The position numbers and the translations under genes were made by a program. From Corythucha ciliata (lineage: Eukaryota > Arthropoda > Insecta > Hemiptera > Tingidae), in assembly GCA_038030265.1 (NCBI GenBank), contig CM075938.1:11199009-11263008 (forward strand): a stretch of 64,000 nucleotides of DNA, given 5' to 3'. Positions 54,046 through 64,000 of the stretch are shown here, one piece after another. The first letter of the stretch is position 1. Every line of letters begins with the position of its first letter. The notes under the pieces are model-generated. The model was not told the origin of the DNA, did not search any database, and saw only the letters and a program-made list of their open reading frames with translations.

Positions 54046-57000
54046 CATATTAGGGAGCGTTTTATTACGCGACGACAAAGTCAATGAACTGTCTATAGCC
54101 CGACAGGATTAGAAACCGGTTTCACCATCTCCATAACTTTCGATTTAGTCTTCAAACTGGTACTAAAAGTCATGTTGAAGGGAGTGACAGAGAGGGAGAG
54201 AAAGTTTTAAGCAGTTGTTCAAGCGTAAAATCCTAAATATTTGCATTCATTTATCAGAAAATGTGCGATGGATTGACATTGTTGGAACCACATCTTGAGG
54301 AGTGAAAAAAGGCCTCATCAATTACGGTTATAAATTCGAATTCAATTTCCATTCCATCCCCCTCCACCCCTCTTTCCACAAACCACTCTCACCCTTCACC
54401 ACCCGCCACCAATCACCATCACATCTATCCTCCTTCCCGTCTTGTAACTCTCGTCTATACTCACACCCTACGCCACTCTTTTCACAAAACGAGCTTTGGA
54501 GCTCAGGTGAGCTCTTAAAATCAATTTGAATGGAAATCAATCAGTTTCGCGATGCAATGGTTTTCGTTCCCTGTAAGAGCTGAGGTTGGTGGTGGTGGTG
54601 GTGGTGGTGGTGGGTTGGAAGGATTTTAAGAGATGAGGAGGCTGAAGTTTATCTGAACGCAAAATAGTGATGGTGGTGGTGGTTAGGGGGGGGGGTTGAA
54701 TGTGGGAAAAGGGAAGTTGGCTGACTTGAGTGAAATAAGACGAAGAAAAAGAAGCAGTGAGAGGGGGTGGGGGAGGGTGGAGAGAAAGTGATTTCGACAT
54801 GTAAATTGAACGATGGATAGACAGCGTCAGAGATTCAGCGCGCTATTTCGCCAAAAAAAGATAAATAAAAGGGCGAGGACGGGCATGAATTTAAAATTAA
54901 ATTGGGGTAAAGGGTTATTTCGAAGGAAACGAAGCCCATTATTTTTTTATAACAGACGAAACACGATAGTTAGCGATTATTTGGTTCAAGCGAAGAAGAA
55001 GGCAAGGGTTTGAAATATGAATCTCCAACTGATGCAATTAACCATTGACCCTTCGCTAAACTCAGGGAGCCCTATTTAACCTTGTTTTACCAATTTACTG
55101 AACCGTAAAATTTATTTAAAGACACACGAGAGTTGTTAGAAAGGAGAAAGAAGAGAAGAAAGACCGATTTTTGTTGTTATAAAGATGCAACATGGAAAAA
55201 GTTTGATGAAAACGGAGCCCTCTTTTCCATATTTATGCTTGAAAACTCTACAAACTTTTAATGACTAGTACTCCTCCGCGGAGCAAACAACTAAAAGCTA
55301 AAGACGAACTTATTGAGAACTGCACACGCTTACTTTTTTTTCCCTCCCAAGTAAAAAATTATACACGTGCGGTTCTCAATAAGTTTATATTTTAATTAAT
55401 ACGTCCGATTGAATATTTTCTATTCTATAATTGATGCTGAATCAAGAATCTAATTCGATTCCACATGAAGTTCCTTTAAATGTATAGAACCGTTACAATT
55501 TCAACAGGAGAAAATCGAGAGGGAGATGGTGCTTGTGTGACCGAAGGGGTTCGATTCCTTATTCTGCTCCATTTTTGATCGTATCACATTCATTTTCCAC
55601 CCAATCACATTTCTCTTGGTTCCTCATCAGGCGTGCCTTTTAGAGGGAAGCTATTTGAAGTTATGGCAGGGGTGGGCGTTGGGGAGGGGGGTGATGGGTC
55701 AAATTAAATTCTTGGGGCCTAACGATGGTGACACCCCTCTACCACTAGCCTTCGAATTCATGCCAATGTTGGTTTAATCCCGTTATCCAGCGCGACCCAA
55801 TGAGTTAGCTCCGGTCTCTTGAATATCAGAAGTATTTTCAACATACAACAAGTCCTTCGTTTTTAACGTCTTGAGAATGCCGAGGAAGGGTGAACTTCTT
55901 CTCCTTTTAAAAACAGGAACAGAGGGAGTTATAGGAGATGCAAATACAGGGTGAGTAATTGGCCATTTTAAAACCCTTTTAAGAAAAAAAAAGAAGCATC
56001 GTTTTTTCCAACAGCTCATTTCTTCCTTTAAAGAAGTAAACTTTTCTCTTTTTCTCCCCCGACCTCACCGCCCCATCAACCCAACCCTATTTTTCTCGTC
56101 GCTTCTTCTCATTTCAACAACTTCCCCCCTCCCCACCAATTGCCCCCTCCATAATACACACCTTCTTCACCACGTTTCCTCTTTTCAATTTTTTGCCAAC
56201 CCCCCCCCCCATTCCCACTTCTCTCCACTCCAAAAAAGAAAACCTCGAGCAAAGAATAAGTTAATTATTTAAAACTATGCGGCATTAGCGGGTCCGACAT
56301 TAATGAGAAACTTCTTAAGGAGCATTCTTCCTGTAAACACTTGCGACACGCTGTTGGAAGAAAAAAGTCCTTTCCTTTTCATTTTATAACAACAAAAAAA
56401 AAAGCTAAGAACGCCCTCCTCTCCTCCATCACACTCAACCCTTGAAGTTTTTTGTTTTACAAAAATGTTAAGCTTTTAAGGCGCCTTTTCTTTAACCGTA
56501 ATTATCAAGTAATTAATTAAACAAGCAAGATTTATTCATTGTTGAATTAATTATTGTCAGACTTTAGGTTAATTAGAATTAATCAGAATGCGTGTCCTTG
56601 AAAAACCCGTTTTCATTTTTACCAATATTTTTTTTTCCCCCTCAGTACAGCGAAATGTATTACTATTTACGATTTCCGTATTCAAGTCACGAGGCACCCT
56701 GGTTTTCTCCGTACACCAAGTGAATGGCGAAGCCGTGGAAGCGCTCGAAAATAGATGAAGAGGAGGGGAAGGGAATGCTTCACGACGAATGCTTAAGATT
56801 TATGGATGTAGCTAACAGTTTTTGAGGCAGACGCCTTGCAACCATTCTATTATGGCATTTTCCGACAAAACTACACCCACTCGTCCTTCCATTCTTCTTT
56901 TTTTTTCTTCTTCTTTTTAACTCCTACACAGTGCGGTGGTGTACTATAGCGCTTTTGAGAAAGCTCAACACGTTCCTACCGTTAAATATTTCGAGTGTTA

Positions 57001-57109
57001 TATTTCAGCTCAAAGAGCCCTTTCCTTTCAAGATGGAGATATCTTATCCCTAGAAATAAATCGGTTAATTTTTCCTTTTTTTTTTCAAATTGCGCGTCAG
57101 TATTTGCTC
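54046..57109. other. No gene seen: skewed unique-looking DNA
   Basis: Pyrimidine- and purine-rich stretches, a (GGT)n microsatellite at 54,587-54,613, poly-G at 54,687, poly-C at 56,202, and a very AT-rich part at 56,500-56,600. No open frame with a recognisable domain and no RNA gene was seen. Confidence 0.5.
54587..54613 (+). repeat. (GGT)n microsatellite
   Basis: About nine GGT repeats; a shorter TGGTGG run lies at 54,670. Confidence 0.95.
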
Positions 57110-58300
57110 AAGTGACGGGCTTGAGAAATTGTGCGCTTTTCTAAAAATGGCCTAATAGCCATTCGCTGCGTATAAAAATTGCTAAACAAGCTATTCCCAC
57201 CATAAAAACTGACTATATACGCGCCACAAGACGGCAAAACTGACGGTTCGTGCCTTGAGAAGGGCTAAGCTGACGTTTGACGCCCTAAAAATAGCAAAAC
57301 TGGCAATCGCCGCTCTAAAACTTGGCAATTGTAAGCGTTGGCCATTGTAAGAATACAGCCAACCTGATTTCTCGCGCCATAATATGGCTAAACTGGATGT
57401 ATGACGATTCGAGCGCCCTTAAAATACCTGAAAAGATCTTCCGCCCTGAAAATGGCTAAATTCACTATATTCACGTGCGAAGAATAGCCAATACTATAAC
57501 GACTCATGCCATTTGCTAGACGAACTTTTGCCCCCCCCCACCACCACCGCCCTAAAAATGGCTAAATTACCGACAATGCGAGACCCAAAATGGTGAAGCT
57601 AACGATTCGAACCTTATAAATGACTAAACTGCTAAGTTCATCACGATAAAAATAGTCGACTGCCACTCCAAATGCGGCCAAACTGACTCAACGCCTTTAC
57701 GAGGTTCTGAAAAAGGCTAAACTGACGATTTGCGCTCTAGCTGGAAATTGAAAAATCGACCATTCGGGCGCCAAGAATGGCAGAACATGAGCATTTGCGC
57801 AATGGGTCGACTATTCGCAAACTATGGCTAAAATAACTATTACGTGCCTTAAAAGTAGTTGAACTGACAATGTGCGCCTTGAAAATGACTGAATTGAGTT
57901 CAGTATCCCTGAACTCGCTCTGAAATTTTATCAAACTTGACTATTCACACCCTAGAAATGACCAGTTTACTGTCAGTTTGTGCGTCAGAAATAGTTTTAA
58001 ATGAGCCTTAACGCGTTGAAAATGTCTAAACTAAACTATTCGTGGGCTAAAATAGCGAAAATTAGGGCTATTCTCGCTCTAAAAACTGCCAAACTGATCA
58101 TTCAAGGCCTATAACGTTGCTACATAATGGCGTTTTGCGTCTTCCAACTTGTGAAATAACATGACATGTGTGTCCAACATGTGTAAACTAACTAATCCTG
58201 CTTGGCTGGCTAATCATACCTGAACATGGCTAAACGGAGGACCATTTTTGTGCCCAGAAAACGGTGAAAAATTCCGGTTCGTGATTCAAAAATGGCCAAA
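57110..58300 (-). repeat. Family B array, minus orientation
   Basis: About 35 units such as CGCCCTAAAAATAGC then AAAACTGGCAATCG. A poly-C lies at 57,531. It passes rightwards into a family A minus array. Confidence 0.85.
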
Positions 58301-58439
58301 TTGCAGACGATTTGAGTTGGGTTTTATGTTCAAGAGTGTAAAGAAGGTGAGAATGAGACTTGCGATACCCGGCTAATTCACTAATCTTCAGTTTCTGTAA
58401 GTCCATTAGGCGGCTAATATTGATCAGGCGCGTTAAAAG

Positions 58440-59135
58440 TGCTTTCCGGGTCAAGTAGATGGCTAAAAATTTGAAAAAGCGCTAATTCAAGAGTTAAAGT
58501 GAAGAAATCCATATAATTCGCGCCTAAAAATTGAGCAAAAGCGCTAATTCGCGGCTAACAGTGCAAGAAAAAGTGCATATACACGGCTGAATTTAGAAAC
58601 CACGGTAATGCGTGATGGTTTCTAAAGATTCTTGGAGAAACATTGTTCATTAGCGGAAAAATTGACCACAAAAACGCTGATTCCCAGCTTAATCGGAGAA
58701 AAACGCCATTTCGGAGTGAATATTGCGAGAAATCTATAATTCGCCCGGCTAAAATAGACAAAAAGGGCTTATCATTGAGGGCCATCATTGAGGGGGATAA
58801 CATTGAGAAAAAACGCTAACTCGTGACTAAAAGTGAAAAAAACGAGCTCATTTTGCGGTTAAAGTGGGGAAAACGCTAGTTCTCTGGCTAAAATTGGGAA
58901 AAACTCCAATTAATTTGCGGCTAAAATTGAGCAAAACCCGTAGTTTACTGAAAAAATGTATAGAAAGCGCTTACTGGTGACTATACAAGAGAAAAAACGT
59001 GCTCATTTCGCGGCTAACGTGAGGAAACGCAAGTTCCCAGGCTAAAATTGAGAAAAATGTTGAATAATTTCCGGCTAAAATTGAGAAAAAGCGCTAATAT
59101 TCGCAGCAGATCTTGAGAAAAGGCTATAACTTGGA
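58440..59135 (-). repeat. Family A array, minus orientation
   Basis: About 22 units, including good copies at 58,525-58,560 and 59,038-59,100 (GGCTAAAATTGAGAAAAAGC). Confidence 0.85.
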
Positions 59136-59199
59136 GACAGTGAAAATTTCTGCCCTGGGACTCGAAGGGGGGGGGGGGTAGGCGCCTCCTGTATTTTAC

Positions 59200-59660
59200 T
59201 CTTTCGAATAACAATTTAGAGAATTTGGCTCAAACAATTAGCCAATTTCATGAAACTAATTTTAAGAGGTTTCCCTCACTTGAAAGTATGATTTCCGGGG
59301 TTTTTTAAAAAGTGAATGTCTTTGAACGACTCCCTCCCCCTTTTGCAACGACAATTTGTCAGATTTCTCATTCTTGAAGTTAATTTTTCCGCTCTAGGTC
59401 TATTTATCAAACCGATTTCAAGGAGTTGGCTATTTCAAATGAAAATTTCTGGTGTTTGGCTCGATTATGCCAATTTCGGTTCGCATGAATGGCTGTTTCA
59501 AGACCTCCCATTTTGTGGATCTGGCGCCTTCAAAGCCAATTTCCTGATTTTCATATTTTTAAGCTCCAATTTCCTGAGATTGAGTTCTTAAAAAAACTAA
59601 GTTATTCGGATTTACTCACAGGTAAAACCCCAATTTCGTGAATTTTCTCTCTTTGGGTCT
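59200..59660 (+). repeat. Family C-like repeats
   Basis: Eroded units: AATTTCATGAAACT, GCCAATTTCGGTTCGC, CATTTTGTGGATCTGGCGCC and CCAATTTCGTGAATTT. Bounded by poly-G (59,168) and poly-C (59,667) runs. Confidence 0.45.
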
Positions 59661-60734
59661 GGTCACCCCCCCCCCCCCATAGGTCCCTATAGGCGGTCGT
59701 CTACCCTGCCTAAACCCTAAAAACGATCCGGCGTGTGCTGGTGTCACCTGACCTCTGAAAGGTGAAGGAATGTGGGCGCAGTTGGCCGCGGTTTGCCAAT
59801 TGCAACGCCATTGCAAAATAACGCCGCGTTCAGGAAACCTGAAACATTCGCGCTGGACGTCTTTTCCATCTTTCCGGGTCTCCGGTGTTGTATTTAAATC
59901 AGATCAAGTGTGATTTTAGTCCTAAAAGTAGCCGCCAAGGTCGTATTTATATTCTAAAATCAATATTATGATGCAAACCATGTTTAATTATCAGTCTATA
60001 CCCATTTTCCATCACTTTTCTTCCATGGGAACACTACAAAGCGATGGGATAAGCGTTTCGACTTAGCGAAAATGAAAAGTGGAGCGATGATGGCGAGAGG
60101 GTATCTGTTTTTACGCATAAATTTCGATAGACAGAGACCGCCGGGTCCACGATGGTTTTCCCTCCATATAGCTTTTCGTCTCACTCACCCCACCCCTCCC
60201 ACCAACCATTTCCAGAACCCTTTTCTACTCTGCATAATATGTCCGCTGAGGCCGGGTAATATAAACCTCGAGCATTAAATCAGCGATGAGGAAGATTGTT
60301 GGTTGTGTGTGCGTGTGTGTGAGGGGGGGGGAGTGGTAGGCGTTAGAGAGAGATAGAGAATGACGGAAAAAGAGGAAGATGATGAAAATTCGATGACGCT
60401 GGAATTGGAGGATGGGTGATGGTGAGTTGTGGTTCCACAAATTTCATTATGAGCCAAAGCGAAGGCCAACATTTAATCATTTCTTAATCTAGTGGGTGGA
60501 TCTTGAGGCGGACAAAGATTGAATTAAGTGAACCAAACGGGTGATTTTTTTTTCTTTCTCTCTCGCTCTCTGACTCTCGCTGAACCACAGAAATATGTGT
60601 GGGTGGAAAATGATTGCAGCAACGGGATAGCTGCCCTTGAAACACTCAAAACCGTTGTGATTTTGTTCTGTGTGCTATGAGAAACTGTCAAGATCACCCG
60701 AGAAGCAGCCCTCGACTTGGCCATCTAACCGGCT
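59661..60734. other. No gene seen
   Basis: Unassigned; contains GTGTGTG and pyrimidine/purine tracts and a poly-G at 60,326. Open frames are driven by these tracts. Confidence 0.45.
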
Positions 60735-60965
60735 GGTACTGCGACTAATATTATGTCTCAAACTTGTATTTTATGGATATTCAGGCCTCGAAACTTGCAA
60801 TTTCGTGTATTTATCCATCAAATCTCGACACTTGAGCCACCGCTTGCACAAGTTTTGCGACTAATTCGCCCCGAAACTCGCAATTACGTTTTCGTAAATA
60901 TTTCGTGCCCTGACTAGTCATTTCACTAGTAGTTGCCCTGAGCAACTTGTTTATTGATCAAATCG
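60735..60965 (+). repeat. Family D repeats
   Basis: CTCGAAACTTGCAATTTCGT (60,787), CTCGACACTTGAG, CCCGAAACTCGCAATTACGT (60,869), unit about 36-40 bp. Confidence 0.5.
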
Positions 60966-61029
60966 TCTGTTTTGATCACGAGAGCTGAACAATTTCATTC
61001 CAAGGCCAAATTTAAATTGCCTACTCGAC

Positions 61030-61455
61030 AAATAGCAAACCGCCGTAAAAAATAGCAAAACTGGTGATTCTTCGCTCTAAAAATGGTCCAAACTGACTCA
61101 ACGAGCCCCGATTTCACGCGCTCTAAAAATGTCTAAACAGGTGATTCCTGCCGTGAAAATGACAAAAAATATTATCATTCACGCGTATAAAATGGCTAAA
61201 CATGCATTGTCTGCTGTAAAAATGGCCAAACTGGCTATTCCCGCTCTAAAAACGGCAAAACTGATCTTTCGGACCTGAAATGTCATGGTTTCTCGCCCTG
61301 AAAATATCGCCATGGCTAATACTCACTCTTGTATAAATTACCTGACAATTTGCACTGGCCAACTGACGATTCGCACTATTCAAATGGCGAAACTGACCAT
61401 TTGCGTCCACAAAATGGTTAAAATAAAGATTCGCGCCTTGATCATACGAATCGCG
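61030..61455 (-). repeat. Family B array, minus orientation
   Basis: Units such as GCTCTAAAAATGGTCCAAAC and CCAACTGACGATTCGCACTA. Interrupted on the right by the foldback element at 61,460. Confidence 0.8.
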
Positions 61456-61459
61456 CCTA

Positions 61460-61593
61460 CAGCGGGATACACACTTGCCAAGTAACGAGCAAAATGTTTT
61501 CCAATTTTCAGTTGGTTGGTTTCTAGGCAATTGCTAGACATTGATTGATATTTTGCTCGTTACTTCGCAGGTACCGGATGAGTGTATCCGGTC
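61460..61593. mobile_element. Foldback element with GGATACAC ends
   Basis: The left arm is GGGATACACACTTGCCAAGT then AACGAGCAAAAT. The complement of the right arm is CCGGATACACTCATCCGG then TACCTGCGAAGTAACGAGCA. The CCAATTTTCAGTTGG stretch lies in the loop. It is inserted in a family B minus array, which resumes at about 61,600. Confidence 0.75.
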
Positions 61594-61599
61594 TAAAAC

Positions 61600-61885
61600 T
61601 ACTTTTCCGTATTGTCCGACTAAAAAGACGGATTCGCGTGGGCCCTGAAATTATCACACTGACTATTCACGCCCGCTAGCAAGGGCCATACTGACAGTCT
61701 GCACAGTCTAAACTGCCAAACTGCGACTATTTGGTAAAACTGACTCTACGCGGTCTATAAATGGTTAAACTTACGATTCACGCTTGAGCTAGAGCTGAAA
61801 ATGACTTGATTGACTAATCACGCTCTAAAAACTACTAGACGAACCATTCGCTCCCTCAAAAGTTTAATTGACTAAATCGATGAAC
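61600..61885 (-). repeat. Family B array, minus orientation, continued
   Basis: Continuation of the B-minus array (TCTATAAATGGTTAAACTTA and others). Confidence 0.7.
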
Positions 61886-62069
61886 CATTCGTTCTCCCCC
61901 ACCGATCGGGAGAGCTAGGGGGCTATTGAGGAGGGGGGGGGCACCTGATTTTCGATCAAGCTAACTCCAATTGGGTCCCATGTGTGGTGTGGTGTTGGTA
62001 GGTGGTGGTAAGATGAGGTCATGGCCCCCTCCTTGAGCCGACTTTGGATCCGCGCCTGGCTTCTTCTTG
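61886..62069. other. Element-end-like segment with poly-G
   Basis: Poly-G at 61,932 and, on the complement, AGGCGCGGATCCAAAGTCGG (62,040-62,058) followed by CTCAAGGAGGGGGC. A GTGGTG-rich part lies between. Possibly one short element bounded by these motifs. Confidence 0.4.
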
Positions 62070-62560
62070 CTTGAATGAGAACGAAATTGCTAATTCCGTG
62101 GCTAAATTTGGAGAAAGACGCTTGGCGTATGAAATTAAGAATAACCGCCAATCGAGAATAAGAGCTATTTCCCAAGCTAACCACGAAATATCGCTTTTAC
62201 TAAATTTTAGCCGTGAATTGACGTTTTATCAATTTTAAAATCGAGAAAACTTAAAGTTCCCGGTAATCTTCTTCGGGCAACTTCATAGTTAGCATGAAGA
62301 AAAAAAGCTAATTCACCGTTAACATTGAGAAAACTTCAACTCGCGGTTTCTGGAGTCAACTACGTGACTGGATTTGCGAAAAAGGGCTAATTAACGGTTA
62401 TAAGTGTGAAAAAGCTCTAATTAGCAGTTGAAAACGCGAGAAAACGCAAATTCTCGGCCTATTATGGAGGCAGCTTTGTCGAGCGATCGAGGTTCTCTCA
62501 ATTTTATCCATTGAACAGAAAAATTTGCGATTTTTCATTTTTTCAACCACGAGACGGCCA
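62070..62560 (-). repeat. Family A array, mostly minus orientation
   Basis: Units in mixed state, with a short plus stretch at 62,190-62,240. The variant module appears as TCGCGGTTTCTGGAGTCAAC (62,340) and CATTATGGAGGCAGC (62,460). Confidence 0.65.
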
Positions 62561-62789
62561 AACTTCCATTTTTTTTTTTGCTGTCCAATTTTGGGGTCGT
62601 TGGGCGTTTTCTTAAAATAGCAACGTTTTTACACGGAAATACCGTCCCCGCCGGTCTATCAAATCATTTGTGGCATCCAAGAATCCAGAAAACTTGGATG
62701 GCAAACAAAAGGTGCCCAACCACGATGTCGGGCCACTCGCGGTTTAGTTGTTGTTGTTGTTTCTCTTGCCATGGGACAGGCCAAAAATC

Positions 62790-63720
62790 TAGATTTTTAG
62801 GAGTTTTAGCATCAACCGCTGTGGTGAGGATTGTCGAGCATATTATGGGCATCCTGGCGAGCGGCTCTAGGCCAACAGCGGTATTTTTCGACTTATCAAG
62901 GGCCTTCGATGTCGTCGACCATCAATTCTTGGTGAGGAAACTAAGGCTATATGGAGTGGCGGGAATCGCATAAGTCCTGCTCCAATCGTTTCTTTCAGAA
63001 CGGTCGCTGGCGGGTTTCTTTCGGGAGCTGTTGGTTGTCAGGCCGGAGAGGAGTGACCCCTGGGTGGGTGTACCCCAAGGATCAATCTTCGGGCCGCTTT
63101 TGTTCCTCATCTTCATCAACGACGTTCCAGGCGTCCTCAACGCCTCTACTCTGGGTGTATCCTTCACGCCGACGACATATCAGTCGTATTTCTTTCGTCC
63201 GACGACGAATATTCGCGGCAACAGTGTAATGCCAACGGTCTCTCTCTCTCAATGACAGCAAAACGCAAAGTCTGAAATTTCTCTCCACTGACGGTGGAGT
63301 GGCCCACGTCTTAGGATTCGTTCTGAACTCGTCCTTGAACTGGAGGGGCCACATCGAACATTAGCCAAGGGCCTATTCATTTTGAGACGGATAAAACTAT
63401 CCGTGGACTCAGCAACTCTTCGGACTCGATACTTCATAGCCACCTATCGTACGGGATGCTGATCTGGAGCAGTTCCGTTTCGGTAAAGAGAATATATGTA
63501 CTGCAGAAACGTGCACATTAGACTGGTATGTGTGGCCTGAAGTCAAGGCAATCGTGTTTGCTCCTTCCAAAAACAAAAGCGGGTTTGTGCGAATTATTTT
63601 GACACTCACAGAAGCCAATTTCTTATATGAAAAATATATTGTTCTTACTCCTACAAATTATATCTCCTTCTCTCATCCCAAAGATATCATCTTCAACCAC
63701 CCACATTCTACCCCAGTCCC
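62790..63720 (+). pseudogene. CR1/L2-like reverse transcriptase relic, 3' half of ORF2
   Basis: Plus-strand sequence reading, across several frames: VVRIVEHIMGILASGSRP then TAVFFDLSRAFDVVDH, a TAA at 62,971-62,973, GVPQGSIFGPLLFLIFINDV (near 63,070), ILHADDISVVFLSSDDE in a different frame (HADD near 63,167), LSLSMTAKRKV, LSYGMLIWSSS, VLQKRAH, and then the tail FLYEKYIVLTPTNYISFSHP. These are the RT palm, catalytic loop and C-terminal region of a CR1/L2-like element. At least three frame changes and several stops make it inactive. The 5' part is missing; family A repeats lie upstream. Confidence 0.8.
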
Positions 63721-64000
63721 TCTCCCCACGTCACACAATAGCCTTAGGCATTTTCTTTCTGCTTTTCCACTGACATAAACAACATGATATTCAGGTTTTG
63801 ATTTGAAAACATCCCCCCACCCATCGCTTCTGTTTTTTCTCCATTTCAACCAATCAATTTATGAAACGAATATCGAGAGAACTCGTATATTTATATAGCA
63901 TTCTATTTTGCTGCTTGAATCTGCAAAACGTCAATCTAACCTAAAAGCAACACACACAAAAGAATTCTCAGGGAGAATAACTTGCAGGTATAAACATCTT
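63721..64000. other. No gene seen
   Basis: AT-rich sequence after the retrotransposon relic; may include part of its 3' UTR. Nothing else recognisable. Confidence 0.4.

Overview
This window is non-coding, repeat-dominated DNA from a eukaryotic nuclear genome, most likely an arthropod. The case for that is a set of broken non-LTR retrotransposons of Jockey, R1 and CR1/L2-like type, and a PIF/Harbinger DNA transposon with a MADF-domain exon. R1 and Jockey lineages are mainly arthropod elements. No intact host gene was recognised. Every recognisable coding stretch is a transposon relic, except one unassigned open segment at 34.45-34.79 kb. A 500-N scaffold gap lies at 13,286-13,785.

The main component, roughly a third of the window by eye, is diverged tandem arrays with a unit of about 30 bp. 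Family A reads GCCGTGAATTAGCGC then TTTTTCTCAATTTTA. Family B reads GGCGCGAATCGTCAG then TTTAGCCATTTTTAG. A and B can be aligned, so they look like branches of one superfamily. Families C (ATTTCGTGGGGTTGGCTC) and D (AAATTGCAAGTTTCG) share the CGCGAAT-like anchor. Blocks occur in both orientations, flip strand at sharp points (about 0.85, 19.9 and 52.4 kb), carry higher-order repeats of about 200-450 bp, and recur as same-order paralogous blocks (1-0.8 kb and 35.3-36.1 kb).

Layout. 0-0.9 kb: family A plus. 0.95-2.48 kb: CCGG-motif region with a hairpin element. 2.5-4.2 kb: A minus, then B minus. 4.2-7.4 kb: pyrimidine/purine-skewed DNA without a gene. 7.4-13.3 kb: a nested transposon stack, in which a Jockey element on the minus strand is interrupted by a PIF/Harbinger transposon that itself contains a second non-LTR element and a 1.3-kb palindrome. 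14.7-15.5 kb: a 17-bp minisatellite. 18.3-22.6 kb: A minus then A plus, a giant imperfect palindrome. 25.7-28.5 kb: A plus, C, A minus. 30.4-33.3 kb: small foldback elements, a possible SINE, family D and a compound inverted-repeat element. 34.9-40.2 kb: A, a foldback repeat cluster, B and C. 43.9-47.3 kb: foldback elements, a palindromic 20-bp satellite, A plus. 48.4-50.0 kb: R1-like relic. 50.1-54.0 kb: C, B, a MITE, A and a CR1/L2-like relic. 57.1-59.6 kb: B, A, C. 61.0-62.6 kb: B with a foldback element, then A. 62.8-63.7 kb: another CR1/L2-like relic.

Between these are AT-rich stretches with strong pyrimidine/purine strand skew, many poly-C/poly-G runs of 8-14 nt and short (A)n tracts, in which no gene is visible. 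Assignments rest on motif reading by eye, so repeat boundaries are approximate (tens of bases) and copy numbers are estimates.
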